A stretch of 64,000 nucleotides of DNA from Metallyticus violacea (lineage: Eukaryota; Arthropoda; Insecta; Mantodea; Metallyticidae), in the NCBI GenBank assembly GCA_030762175.1, contig CM060834.1, positions 34,105,501 to 34,169,500 of the forward strand. Direction: 5' to 3'. Both the position numbers and the translations under genes were made by a program. The notes under the pieces are model-generated. The model saw only the letters and a program-made list of their open reading frames with translations. It did no database searches and was not told where the DNA came from. Of this stretch, positions 12,770 through 25,013 are shown one piece after another (position 1 is the first letter of the stretch; the number at the start of each line of letters is the position of its first letter).

Positions 12770-12866
12770 GGTCTCTGAGCAAAGCGATGGCCGTTTCACG
12801 CCCTGAATTGAATGAGATGCTGATGACCTGAGATGTTAAAGAGCGTCCGAAAATAAACCAAATCAA
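12770..12866 (+). mobile_element. SINE-B fragment, 3' half only
   Basis: From TCTCTGAGCAAAG through GGCCGTTTCACGCC, GCTGATGACCTGAGATGTTA and AGAGCGTCC to AATAAACCAAATC, it matches the 3' half of the copies at 16339-16559, 44222-44533 and 58116-58422. The tRNA-like head and middle are missing, as expected from a 5'-truncated insertion. Confidence 0.85.
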
Positions 12867-15800
12867 CAAATTTCCACCGTGACCATGATATAAATAACCT
12901 TATCTTTTAGAAAATGTTAAAAATGCCCCCTTCCTTTGGCTAAACGGGCATTGTATTGGAGAAACGCATACTGATTGACGGAATTAAATTCGGTCACTAT
13001 AATGACTTAATTGCTAATGTTTTCCTTTATATTTCAAAACCCACTTGTGCCAATTTTGTGAGTGATTTTGTTGGCGAACGTTTCAGTTGCCCGCAGATTT
13101 CATTTAGTTTTTCCTTCCTATTTTTGTTTTGTTTTTCGTTGAACCAATAGATTCAAATTTGAGCATAATGTCGTGCAGGGTCTAGAGTTTACTGTCTAAC
13201 TATCATCACGAACAAATATATACCACCATGAGATGCGCGAGAACAGTTTCAGGAGCGACTTCGAAGATGACCAAGGGTAGTTGAAGGACGGTTGTTGCCG
13301 GATTCGAAAAGCCCAATAGCCGAGACTTAAAATATCGCCTGAACGGATAGGATTTATAACTAAATAGAGATTGTCTTTTCCTGATGTTAATACGCCGATT
13401 GTATAGAGATCTAGGTCACTAAAATCTAATGGATCTATTAGTTATTTTCATATAAACTTCATGATATAATACTCTCCTTCTTAATGTGCCATGCCCTTTA
13501 TTTTGTGGCCTCCTAAATGGAAAGCAGAAAACGCAGAAAGGTATACAGGATAATAAGTATAATGTCGCGTGAAGTCTTTGCCTCCACGTAACACGAATTT
13601 TACATTCCTATTCTACCTATGCTGGTTGTAAACAGACTCTGCTGTGGCTGGGAACATTTTCTCTCTCCTCCACCTTATTCAGTCTCATTCCTGCGTTTAA
13701 TAAGAAAACCCGAGGCGCATCGTTGCTTACAACGAAAAAAAAAATTACGGAAGGTAAACTGAATCTCTAAGAGAAGATAAGGTACCACCCTCCTCTTCTC
13801 TTTGCGCTTTTATTTTTTCTCCCATTTCCCTTTTCCAGCAAGGGAAAAGCTTTCCGTTGGCATTTAATATATGTTTACGACATTTACAGTACTGCTAAAA
13901 ACCACGATACTTATTAAAACTCAACTCTAAAAACTAAAAAACTATTTCTAGTTAGAAGCTACATCAACAGAAAAAATTACTAGGAGTTATGATGCGTTTT
14001 TCCCCTCTCTTTTAAAGGAAATATTAAAGGGAAAAAGGAAGGAGTCAAAATTATATTTTTGCTTTTTGTATCATTTTAATATTTTGAATTCTCTACTTAT
14101 TTTGATATAATTTTCATTAAAATTTCTAATTACAATAATTTTAATAAAATTTTAATTATGTCACTGCAGAAGATTTTCTTTCTTTCTTTCTTTTTTTCTT
14201 TTTTTTTTTTTTTTTTTTTGCGAACACTTGTTCAGTTAAAATTATACATCTCAGGAACCATTTGCTCTAGAAGGCTGAGTTTTGTCTTGAATGATAGAAA
14301 AAGTTGTACTTTATAAATTGACTGCATTTGTTTCCATCACACCATCCTTTATTGTTTTACAATGTTGAAGGATTTTAGCTGGTGTTTCCCTCCAAAAGTT
14401 AGTTTTTCTGTAAAATATTAATTTGGCTTCAATTATTGAAAAACGACATTTTTTTTACATACGTTTCCCATTTTTAAGCATCTATTTACGCTATCACTTT
14501 AACACTTTTACCACCTATTCATGTATTACTGTGCTGATGTAGATTTATTACGGTGCAGCTAGGACAAAATATGACAACGTAAAAAAATAAAATGTTGGAA
14601 AAAATAGAAAAAAGCAAAAATTGAAAATAATTTATATTTTGTTTCAGAGTCACTGTGAAAATAGATCTAAAAAGTGCAATTATATGCATCTGTATGCTGT
14701 AAAAGTTTAATTATATTAGCTTTAATAATCCTTGAGATAATGGGAACTAAAGTTGGTAAATTTAACTTTACAAATATAGTCCTTCCATATTCCCTTAACA
14801 GTAAAACGAAGATGATACAGGTGTCAACTTCATGCTTCCTGTCTTATTATCGTAACTTCCTTTGGAAACAATACTTTTTCTGCACTTGCCTGCCAACTTG
14901 CAGGACGGAAGATGTACTTGCAAAAACCAACCACTGCTTGTGACTATTTGAGCGGATATCTTGTATGAGGTAGTGGAATGTCTAATTAGGCAAGCAAAGC
15001 ACTTGTAATCGCTGGCTATCTAACTTAACGTGCAATTGATTAGTCGTTGCAAACAAGTTAATAATTTTATAAGCTTCACTTCCCAACAAAGATAATAAAT
15101 ACATTTGAGAACTAAAGTGCTTTGAAAAGTAGGTTCATTCTCTACAGCGCAGAGAAAACAGCAGAGGAACATGCACTGAACTGTATCTCTAACCTTCACA
15201 GTCTCCCTGCTTAAAGCAGTTTGGAGCGTTATCTTCGTGCCGTTTGTGAAACAAGTGTTTTTGCTTTATTTGTGTGTTAATGTTTATATAATTTAACATT
15301 AGAACACGTTAGAAACATTAGTTCCAGGTATGATTGTATATGAAAATAAATTTGCAGAAAAGTGAGAAGGTATTTTGTAAGAACGTTCCCTAGTATTCAT
15401 GTCCCTCATGGATACATTGCTCGTAATCCTGTAAATAGATATAGGGAACCAGGAACTCTCCTTCATAATAAACCAAAAGTATACCACCGTGTGTGCTTTT
15501 CAAGGAGATACTTGATGAAGACGAAGAAAGATTATCTATAACAACGTCCAAAGAAATGACTGCAAAGGTTTTCGTAAGAAAAAGGTTCGCTAATCTCGGC
15601 TTTGGATACTACCAAAGTTTTAAAAACTAAAACCGTATAGATAACTGTGTTTGCAACCACATGAAAATTTAAGTACAGCAAGTTTATACAACTGCGTTTT
15701 GGATATCTATTGAATACTAGGAAAATTGTTTTACCACCACTTCATATTAAACTCAATTGAGAACACTTGACAGAGTTGGAGACTGATTATATTTTTGCTA

Positions 15801-16338
15801 CCAGGTATTAAACAGGTTCTTTTATATTTTGTCTTTGCCTTTAAACACAGAAATATCACGAATATAGCAAAAAGAGTTATTATTTAAACAACACGTGTTT
15901 TACATTATTCTCAACAACAGTACATGTGATAAAAATAGCAAAATGAAAAGTTCCTCATGACAACAAATACTTAATTACCACGTAAAATTGAATTCCCTAC
16001 ATAAGATGGTATAACTGCATGGGATGTTCTGCCTACTGTCTGAAAATAGTCCGTCATTTCTTTGAAGTCACTTATTCCAGTAGATGGTACACATTTAAGA
16101 CAGCAAAATCATACCTACCTGTGTCATTTACATTAGTTATATTCATGCCAATCTCTAGGGGGGGGGGGGAGGAATCATAGTTATCTCTAAAAGAACGTAC
16201 AATTTTCCACTCCCTTAGGTTCCTGTTCAAAATCTTCCGTGCCTCCACCCCTTAGTATATAGCTTCTCGCTTTATATACCTGTCCTTACCTCGAACTCGG
16301 AGTATGACTTTACTGCCTGTCCCGCGTAACCGAACGCG
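12867..16338. other. AT-rich stretch with simple-sequence tracts
   Basis: Contains a TTTC/poly(T) tract at 14174-14219 and a G run at about 16159-16169. No coding match, RNA gene or transposon end was recognised. The 89-codon plus frame at 14674-14943 shows no family motif. Confidence 0.45.
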
Positions 16339-16559
16339 TCAAACCCGCCATTTTTTCGGACGTAAAAATGCTAAGTATGGCTTCCTTCGGAAGGGAAGTA
16401 AAGCCGTGGGTCCCGTGTCGTAAATTTGCGGCACGAAAAAGAACCTCAGACCTGAAAGAAGAGGCCTCTGAGTAAAATTTTCGGCTATTTCACGCCGTGA
16501 ATTGAATGGGACGCTGATGACCTGAGATGTTAAAGAGCGTCCGTAAATAAACAAAATTA
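16339..16559 (+). mobile_element. SINE-B, 5'-truncated, with 11 bp target duplication
   Basis: The copy starts inside the B-box region (TCAAACCCG), loses the rest of the tRNA-like head, and runs through the body to the family 3' end AGAGCGTCCGTAAATAAAC. It is flanked by the perfect 11 bp duplication AACCGAACGCG at 16328-16338 and 16560-16570. The duplication plus 5' truncation is the signature of target-primed reverse transcription by a partner LINE. Confidence 0.9.
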
Positions 16560-17925
16560 AACCGAACGCGATTCTGCTTAATCTCATTCAGCGTGTCAGT
16601 TTCCAGAATGTGGAACTCCCTTCCTCCTGAAGTCAGACTGTAGGACAATAAAGCAATTTGAACGTATATTAAAATGTCATCTCAACTCTAGGAATCATAG
16701 CAGTTAGTCTCTCGCTGCTGTTGCTTTTTTCTTCTTCTTCTTCTTCTTCTTCTTCTTCTTCCTTCTCCTTCCTCCTTTTCTGCTTCTTCTCCTCCTCCTC
16801 CTTCTTGTACTCGAGAAAAATTATCGAAGAGCAAGTAAAATTCTAACACGATCTTTATCGGGTTTAACTATATATTAAATATGTAATATTTACATGTAAT
16901 ATATACGTTAATTTTCATAAAGATGTATATTGCACTCTGTTTTCTGCTGGGTTTTTTTTGCCAGGTAAAGAAGGCCCAGTGATCCTAACTCTTGCCGAGG
17001 TAAATAAATAAATAAAAAAACCACAAGTAGAATTTTTAACAGTAACGCAAAAGTAATTAGTAAGAGAAATAATCCAAGCATAATTATTAATTCAGCTTAA
17101 AAACATCTAAGAATTACACACATGGTGCCAAAAAACAGAAAAAAATCAAGTGTTATTACATTTGCTAAGCTAAGCTTTATAAGATTTGGAGTTAATATAA
17201 TTAATGGGATGCTCTTAACTGTCAACTGTTCTTTAGAATGAATTATGTGCATGTATATATTTAAACTAAAATAACGGGCAATGCGATTAAATGCGTTTAG
17301 GTTTAATATTTTTAAAGTATGTTAATTATAATGCTGGCAGTAATAAAACCTAGATTTATGAAACTACTGCGGTACATACTGGCCACAGGATATTAAAGAT
17401 TGTGCGATCTCATGTGCTCAGTTGTTTGGATTTTATCGTGTGATTAATGTGCACGAATTTTTAGTGTATTTAGCATGCAATGACTTTACTGTTCAGTAGA
17501 TAACAACTTCCCTTCAGATTTTTTGATTTTGAGTACATGTTTATATATTATCACTTAGGTTTACTTAAGTTTCGAAAATATCTGGATGTGTCCATTTTGA
17601 TGTATGTTTAGAAACAAAACCAATTACAATAGAGAATATTAAATCCACAAGAACATTAGCAGACATATCCTATTTACAACAAAACAGAAATCTTAAAATG
17701 TCCGTCACGCAGGAGCTGCATAAACTAAGTTAATTCCTCGCCTGTTAGATTAGCTTTATAAGAGAATATAAAATCCAAATTATGGCATTATTAACCAATT
17801 AATTAATGAAATGAAATAAATTGCGGAACTCTTGTGTTGTATAAGAGGAACAATTAGAATTCTTGCAATCTAAAAGTATCATAAAAAGAAAGTACAATTT
17901 GAGAACTATTATTATAATAATAACA

Positions 17926-17958
<33 letters not shown>

Positions 17959-18574
17959 GTTGTTGTTGTTGTTGTTATTATTGAGATTAAACCACAAGAA
18001 TAAATGGTATACTATAAATTAAATGAACTCTTTTTTTTAATTTCCAGGTGTCTAGTAGGTACCATCGACGCCAATTTTAATAAATTAGTAAAATTCTTTC
18101 CATTGGTACAACAGTAATAGCTTACATTATTTTTGGATTCGCTAAAATAAATAAATAAAATAGACGAAAAATAAGCAGATTTTTCAGAGTGAAAATTGCA
18201 AGTTACTTCAATCCTTCAGAATTTGCTAAAAACAACTGCAGTATACTAAGGAAATATACTCTCAATCTGCAACAGAAAACCAAAAGTTAGATCTATTTTC
18301 ATTGAAATTTAATTTAAATTTTATTGTAGTAAAAGCATAACGAAAACGTTTCCTGAAGGTTATTACAGAACGCTCTTACATACAAATATAATTCTCACAC
18401 ACATATCAGATTAATATTTCACATTTGCTATATTCAAGACGATGCTTTTGTTAAATATAAAACACATGCATCATTATAAATACATTCTATATGTTGAATT
18501 AATTTGTATTTTTATTTGAAACATTATATAGGAAAATGAAATGAGAGAGCGCTTTTTAAATTTCGATTTTCAAG
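16560..18574. other. AT-rich stretch with (TTC)n and (ATT)n/(GTT)n
   Basis: A pyrimidine tract of TTC and CCT units lies at 16728-16806, and an ATT tract passing into GTT units at about 17904-17983. Otherwise AT-rich with no recognisable coding or repeat structure. Confidence 0.5.
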
Positions 18575-19240
18575 TATATTCCTTAAAGACCCGATTTCCC
18601 TCAGAAACTATTTTTCTTATTTAATTTAAAGGGTATATGATGGATTTAGCTGTTAAAAAAACAAACTTTGGGGCTGCTAGAGCGATTAGTAAATTTTGGG
18701 TTTAAGGTTAATCCTCACTCATAATGCCCGGATTTCCCTGATTTTTAGAAAATATATTTTGTATTTTATTTAAATGGGACATACGGAGCTTCGTTGCGGA
18801 AAAAGAAATATTAATGCCGCTAGAGCTATTTTTAAATGTTAGCTTTCAAATCCCCTCCTAATAGTCCGATTTTCATTGACTTTCGTGAACTGTATTTTCA
18901 GCTTTATTTCAATGGCATATACAGTTTCCTTTAAAACATAAGGAAATTGCGCCCGCTTGAGCGATTTTAAAATTTCCCTTTAACCCTCATTTGTTTTTTA
19001 GGTATATCCCCACTCCTAATGGCCCGATTTATTTTATAAAAATCTACAGAGTTTTATTAAGGCAAAACAAAAATTACCGGCGCTAGAGCAATTTTTCAAC
19101 GTTAAAAAAAATTCTCTTTAAGTTAACATCCAACCCGTCCAATTTTGCTGGTTTATGAACTCAATGAAAATTTTTAATGTGTGGTTATATGCCCAGTTTC
19201 GTTGAGAAAAAAACAAAAATTGCGACCGCTAGAGCGTTAA
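18575..19240. repeat. Diverged tandem array, about 140 bp unit, 4-5 units
   Basis: The array is marked by a recurring block: GGCTGCTAGAGCGATT (about 18668), TGCCGCTAGAGCTATTT (18812), GCCCGCTTGAGCGATTT (18949), CGGCGCTAGAGCAATTT (19078) and GCGACCGCTAGAGCGTTA (19220). Spacing is about 130-145 bp. Between the blocks a second landmark recurs, of the form CTCCTAATGGCCCGATTT (with variants near 18575, 18725, 18860, 19015 and 19135), followed by a third, near TTTYGTTGMGRAAAAA. Substitutions and short indels are numerous, so the array is old. No ORF runs through it. Confidence 0.85.
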
Positions 19241-19249
19241 CAGACACAC

Positions 19250-19255
<6 letters not shown>

Positions 19256-19281
<26 letters not shown>
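19256..19281. repeat. (TA)n microsatellite
   Basis: A pure TA run of about 13 units starting just after the last unit of the 140 bp tandem array. Confidence 0.95.
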
Positions 19282-19287
<6 letters not shown>

Positions 19288-19330
19288 TTTTCGGTGCCTT
19301 GTTGGCACGATGGATGAATATTTGAAAAGC

Positions 19331-19663
19331 TTATTCAAAATTAATTCTATTAATACAATGGCTATAGTTTACATTTTTTCGGAATCCCCTAAAATTAGAC
19401 GTACTACGTAGAATGCCATAACTCACACATACGTCTGTTTCTTTTAGAAGTAATATTTCCCATGTTTCTTTAGAGATGGCGCCAACCATGCTTCCTAGGA
19501 CGCAACAGCTTCTTCTGGACACCCAACTAATGATTCCTCGGTATTCTGTTGACACTTCAAAACAATAAAAAGTCACAGCGATGAGCGCAGAGGTGAACAT
19601 CAATCTTCGATAACCGTCTTCAGTTTTCTTTCTGTTAGTGATGTGAAGATCCTCAAGAGGCAA
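19331..19663 (-). other. Unrecognised 110-codon open frame
   Basis: This is one of the longest ATG-started open frames in the window. It begins MPLEDLHITNRKKTEDGYRR and contains a mildly hydrophobic part (SALIAVTFYCFEV). No family is recognised, there are no obvious splice sites or polyadenylation context, and chance frames of this length are expected in 64 kb. It is kept only as a candidate. Confidence 0.15.
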
Positions 19664-21112
19664 ACTGTGAGTTACCAGTTGGCAGTGGCTGTTTTTGTTC
19701 CTGGAATGAAAACATCTTCTAGCCTACACTTGATATCGCTTAAAATACACTAAGGGTTCGTCATTTGGAAAGACCCAGATCGCCGACTGCCTCTAATTCC
19801 GAGTAGTATTAGTAAATCCAAATTTGGCCTTCTGTGAGTACAATGTAGACACACCGCGAGCTGCCAGGAACTATTTCCTGGCGCCATTTCACTCATGTTC
19901 TCTTTTATTTGAGGTTGTAGGGTATCAACGCGACAACAAAGATTCCTCACACTTGAAGCAAATGAATGTTTAGAAATGTCTCTGTCTTCCTATTAGCCAT
20001 TCGCGGATTGTTCCTCACTATGACTTCTAAAAGAGTGATGTTTTAATCTATGTCAACTGTTGAACGCTCCATGTGCTCCTCGTCTTTCTCTTCAAACCAG
20101 TTGTTGCCTGGAGGAGTAGCCTGATAGGCATTCTAGTTCGCTCACATCGCTTTTATAATTTATGGCACAAAAATGCTATTGAGTCACCTCCATCTCAGTT
20201 CAGACTGCGAGCGCAAGATCACAATCAACATTTTCCTGCAGCTGCAACAACGAGTGTCGTAAATTATCTTCCGCTATTACTATTAACAAAGAAATAGGAA
20301 ATATCTCTCTCTTAGTTTTTTCAAATCCTGAAAATCAAATAGCGACCCTCGTGGCAATAAAAGTTTAAAATATGAGCTGGTAAGCAAAGCCCGGAAGTTC
20401 AAGCATTTATTTTACTTAAAGTAGGCTAGTAAAAAGCCACCTATACTACTGAACATAGGCAATAATATAAACAAAAATAGATATTTGTTAAAAGCGAAAA
20501 CAGATAGCTAATATCACTAATTATTTATGTAAATGGGTATTTAAGATACTTAATAATTTCTTTTTCACATAATTAAAATACTTAAGCTTACTTTTCTTTG
20601 TTACAAGCAACAAAGTGTTTCTTCAAGATATCAATTGTTATAGTAAGTCGCAAGTCAGAGAGAGCATTTTTCACCATAGGGAGTGGGGAAAACTTTCTAT
20701 TTCCACTGAAGTGATTGGAGCATATTTAAAACACGTTATTTCGAAAGGACTCGTACCAGTTACAACAAAATGTTCACCTTTCAGGACATCAAGGAAATGT
20801 TAATCAAGAAAAAAGTAAAGTAGTTTTGAATAGTCCTGGAATGAGCAAAAAATGCACAGTGGTTTCTGGTCGAGTTCATTTTCCTTTTATGCGTTTATAG
20901 CAGTTTAGTGCTCCTCTTACATCCCTGAACACATTGTAGGGACGGTTTATTGCACACCTGTTCCGCTCTCATCTTTCTCGCTTGTTACATTTATGCAACT
21001 GAGAAGTTACTCCCTACACACATTCCTAGAGTTGTCTCCCGCAAGTGAAACAAGATTATTCGCTAGGACTATTCAAAACTACAGTACTTCCCTCATTCTC
21101 TCTATTTCCTGA
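19664..21112. other. Mixed-composition stretch, nothing assigned
   Basis: The part at 19664-20300 is less AT-rich than its surroundings and holds several short open frames on both strands, none recognisable. The rest is ordinary AT-rich sequence. Confidence 0.4.
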
Positions 21113-21504
21113 TATTCCTACGCCCGAGGTAACGGTGCGTGCCTTTCATTAATGAAATTTAAAGAGTTTAAGTAAACGCGCCGAGGAGAAAGTTTTTGAC
21201 TGTTTGAAAAGAAATAAATATGCAGCTTGATTCTGAATGCACATTTTTGTGAGATGAACATGCCATTTAAAATTTTGTAAATTTTTTCAGTTGGAAATAT
21301 TAAAATTCTTTGTGTGCTTTTTTAAAATGGGTAAATTATCGTAGAAAAAAACCCATAACGACCCAAACAGGGAAAAATACGTTCTAAACCTTAAAATAGA
21401 CAACAGAAGCCCCACCCAAAAAAAAAAAAAAAAAAGGAAAAGGAAAAAAAAAAAACCGACCGCAACCAAAAATGTACGGCAATATGTTCACTTTTATCTG
21501 ACAG
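21113..21504 (+). repeat. Left arm of 2.67 kb inverted duplication
   Basis: It runs from TATTCCTACGCCCGAGG to TTCACTTTTATCTGACAG and matches the minus strand of 23416-23778 along its whole length, with roughly 90% or better identity by eye apart from an expanded A-rich tract at about 21418-21457. No coding match. See the right arm. Confidence 0.93.
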
Positions 21505-23415
21505 TCAAATTCGCCCAGATAGAAAAGACATTTTTGCCTAACTTCCAGGCTCTGGTTATAAGTGAAGTGTTAAAACATAATGGGATACAAATTGCCTTAT
21601 AATGTCTTTAAACCTTCTTCCCGAGCGTGTTTTAAATAGCTTATTATAAGCGTTTTCAAGATTTACTCTATGAAAACCTCCAAAACTGAGCTTGATAACA
21701 ATGTTCTGCTTTTACTTCAAGCCAACAACATACTGACTGTACCAAAGAGACGTCGTCCACCACTCCCGGCCATTATTATGTGATATCATTCGAATGGAAG
21801 TTTATTAGTCAGTGATTTGTTTTACTTTAGAAACTTAGCCCTATACCTTTCATGTTTGTACGGCAGATCACAGATTCCCTATTAAATTATTGCGGTATAG
21901 TTCATTAACACCCTGCATGTTACAAAGAATATGGGAATATAGGCAGTTGAAGACAAGTAAAATATCCTACAAAGACGGAATCCTTAAGGCCGATTATTAG
22001 TTACACCCCTGTATTGCTATTGCCCTCAATGAACGATTTTGTTGCTTAAAAAATACGCTTAGGTTTCTTTTGACTCAAATGTTTCTCCTGTTCATTACCG
22101 TCACCTAGTAACCCTCATCATATATTAATGGTCCTTGCCCCGCACGTGAACTGGCATCTTTTCAATGCGCTTGCGCAGGGGTGTAGACACCTTCCCCACA
22201 GACCCATAACCTAAACTTTCCCCATTCGATCGATCACGTTTTCCTCCCACTGAAGTACCATTATAAAACTCCCTTTTTTGACAGTTAAATCAATAATCGG
22301 TTTTGGAATTAAGTTGTTCTTTACTGAAGAGTTAAAATTTGTATGACAGGCATACTCCACCTTAAGCATGAGATTGTAAGCATGAGTCTACGTCTACGTG
22401 AAGAAATAATGCTGGAAAATTCTTCTGGTGAGGATTTTGTTTAGAATAAAGTTTTTAGGATTCTAGCAGGATAGTTTTTAAAAATATATAGGTTTTTGCT
22501 GATTAAACTGAATTTGTAACCAGTGCATTTTGCAAGTTATTGTCTTTATTATTGATTTCCTACAGGTTTAACCATCCACGCTTTAAAAAGTTCAGAGTTT
22601 AATTCTATAAAATCATCTTATTGATTATCGCCCTACAATAAAAAATATCACAAGCAATATCACAAGAGAATTTGAGATTGCCGATAAATTCGCAAACGTA
22701 GGAAGTGATTTTATCTGGAAAGCCCAGACCCTTGAGTGATATTTATTAGGGCTTTTCACGAATAAAAGATAAATTTAAATATACTTCCGTAAACTGGCCT
22801 ACAATGTTGTAATAACTGTACATTTTTATTATGTATACTTAAACTTTTCAAGCCATCTTGCAACATACGATTGTTGATTGTCAGTAATGTCAAAGGAGAA
22901 GAACCAAGTATGGATTTCGGACTATTTCATTAATAGAATAAAAATAAAAATAATGTACATATATTTGAAATTCGCTCACAGATTATTAACAATTGTGTAA
23001 AATGTCATACTTATTATGAATACCTACCTACCTATTTAGAAACCATGAGACTGAAATAGATGAAAGTCGACTATTACAGTCGCTACCGTTAAATTTACTA
23101 ATATCACCGAGGAAAACAAAACAGAGAAATCATTTTGCCATTTGGAACAGTGCGTTTATTAAGATTTATGGTTGCTTAGGCAGGTATTGTTACATAATTT
23201 AGAAAATGGTTTCAGAATGTTTGGCTGAATACACAAAAACAATTGCTTGAATGAATACACATTAAGCTAGTTAAATGTACAATTACTGAAAACACAAAAA
23301 AGTTGTCGGTGATGCGTGTTCAGGGGGTATAGAGTTGCCTACACTGACCACAAGACGAATGCACGTTGTGATAAAACGGACATGATAAAACTTTTCAATA
23401 ATTTCACTGCGATAA
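21505..23415. other. Spacer between inverted repeat arms
   Basis: About 1.9 kb of sequence with no transposase or reverse transcriptase motif. A less AT-rich, CpG-containing part lies at 22130-22260. Its right-hand end (23285-23410) is shared, in inverse orientation, with 33445-33580, so the repeat family extends inward beyond the arm. Confidence 0.6.
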
Positions 23416-23778
23416 CTGTCAGATAAAAGTGAACATATTGCGTACATTTTTGATCGTGGTCGATAGGGCCAGTTTTTTTTTTGACTTCTGTTGTGTATTT
23501 TAAGGTTTAGAACGTATTTTTCCCTGTTTGGGTCGTTATGGTTTTTTTCTACGATAATTTACCCATTTTAAAAAGCACACAAAGAATTTTAATATATCCA
23601 ACTGAAAAAGTTATAAAAATTAAAATGCCATGTTCATCTCACAAAAATGTCTATTTAGAATCAAGCTGCATATTTATTTCTTTTCAAGCAGTGAAAAACT
23701 TTCTCCTCGACGCATTTACTTAAACTCATTAAATTTCGTTAATGAAAGGCACGCACGGTTACCTCGGGCGTAGGAATA
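23416..23778 (-). repeat. Right arm of 2.67 kb inverted duplication
   Basis: Inverse copy of 21113-21504, starting CTGTCAGATAAAAGTGAAC and ending CCTCGGGCGTAGGAATA. The open frame at 23538-23723 in this arm begins MVFFYDNLPILKSTQR, and the left arm encodes a related string on the minus strand (21287-21469). This is simply the same DNA and not evidence of a gene. Confidence 0.93.
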
Positions 23779-23958
23779 CCGATATTGGTCAAAACTGAAA
23801 ATTTTGTTTCGATTCATTGTCGATTTTATGATGGTGTCACATAAGTGATATCGTCATTTTAACTGTTTTTAAGAAACAGAAAATTGAAAATTAATACAGG
23901 TCCATAAGGAAAAAAACTTGTTTTTAAGAAACTTATGGGGAATAAAAATCACTAGTCA

Positions 23959-24249
23959 TTTTTTTTTTTTTTTTGAGTAGTGTTTAACGCCCGTTTTCAC
24001 TACTGAGGCACCACAGGCGGTGGACACTGATGATACATGAGATGAAATGATAAATTGGGAAAGGACATTTTTTTAAGGAAGGAAGCGTTCCAGGCCTAAG
24101 TTTAGGTACCTCCCCGGCATTTGCCAGTTATGAAGACTGAGGAAAACCTGGAAAAAAACCCAGTCAGGAAGGACGGTCCTGGCGGGATTCGAACCGCAGA
24201 CCTCCCGCTCACGAGTCCGTGCCTTAACGACTTCGGCCACCCGTGGCGG
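23959..24249 (-). mobile_element. SINE-A (tRNA-derived) copy
   Basis: On the minus strand the head reads GTGGCCGAAGTCGTTAAGGC, a pol III A box of the tRNA-Ser/Leu type, then GGTTCGAATCCCGCCAGGAC containing the B box GGTTCGAATCC. The body contains CCTAAACTTAGGCCTGGAAC, and the copy ends with CGGGCGTTAAACACTACTC and poly(A). It is flanked by a 10 bp duplication with one mismatch: TCACTAGTCA at 23949-23958 and TCACTAGCCA at 24250-24259. The long variable arm of a class II tRNA is absent, so it is not a tRNA gene. Confidence 0.93.
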
Positions 24250-24706
24250 TCACTAGCCAATAAATGTCTGTTAAAGGAGTACTAACATTTTACATCGAAG
24301 CTATATCGATCCAAAGATAATACTTCTGCCACCTCTTCATATCACACCAGACAACAGGAAACAATGTGTTACAGTTTTGATAATAAAGGGAAGATGCTTC
24401 TAGTACCTGCACAAACAGTTCCCCCAAGTATATCCGAGGTTCCGGTTTGAATGCTTTAATATCAGCTGCCTGAGTAAAGTTTTTTTTTTCCGGAGTTTTC
24501 CCTTATCATGTAAAGGTGCAAGGTTGCGGCCTTAAGGCTCATTTACACACTCATTTAATAATAAAACTATTCATTCATCGTCTCTTTAAATCTTCATTGT
24601 AACGAAGGACTTAAATTCCACTGGACTATTAGAAATTAAATTAAAAGAAGACATGTTTGGAAACCAGGGCGTTAAGACACTGATGTTAGATGATGAATTC
24701 CGACTT
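24250..24706. other. Spacer between two SINE-A copies
   Basis: About 450 bp of AT-rich sequence with no recognised feature beyond the target duplications that belong to the neighbouring SINEs. Confidence 0.6.
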
Positions 24707-25000
24707 TATTTTATTTAATTTTTTATTTTTAATGGTGTTTAACGCCCAATTTTAGTACTGAGGCACCACAGGCGGTGCACTGATGATATTTGAGATAAAA
24801 TGATATATAGGGAAAGGCTTTTTTTAAGGAAAGAAACGTTCCAGGCCTAAGTTTAGGGTACATACCCGGCATTTGCCATTTATAAGGACTGAGGAAAACC
24901 TGGAAAAAACCTCAGTCGGAAGGATGGTCGTGGTAGGAATCGAACCCCAGACCTCCCGCTCACAAGTCTGCGCCTTAACGACCTCGGCCACCCGTGGCGG
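24707..25000 (-). mobile_element. SINE-A (tRNA-derived) copy
   Basis: Same family and orientation as 23959-24249, with head GTGGCCGAGGTCGTTAAGGC and B box GGTTCGATTCC. The tail on the minus strand is A-rich, interrupted by T. It is flanked by the perfect 13 bp duplication TGAATTCCGACTT at 24694-24706 and 25001-25013, so the insertion is well preserved and full-length. Confidence 0.95.
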
Positions 25001-25013
25001 TGAATTCCGACTT

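Noticed and set aside
18575..19240. CRISPR-like or regulatory repeat array
   Set aside because: The units are about 140 bp and diverge throughout, with no constant short repeat and unique spacers; the setting is a eukaryotic genome.
24177..24249. tRNA-Ser or tRNA-Leu gene on the minus strand
   Set aside because: A and B boxes are present, but the variable arm is missing, stems do not fold properly, and the sequence is the head of a repeated SINE with target duplications.
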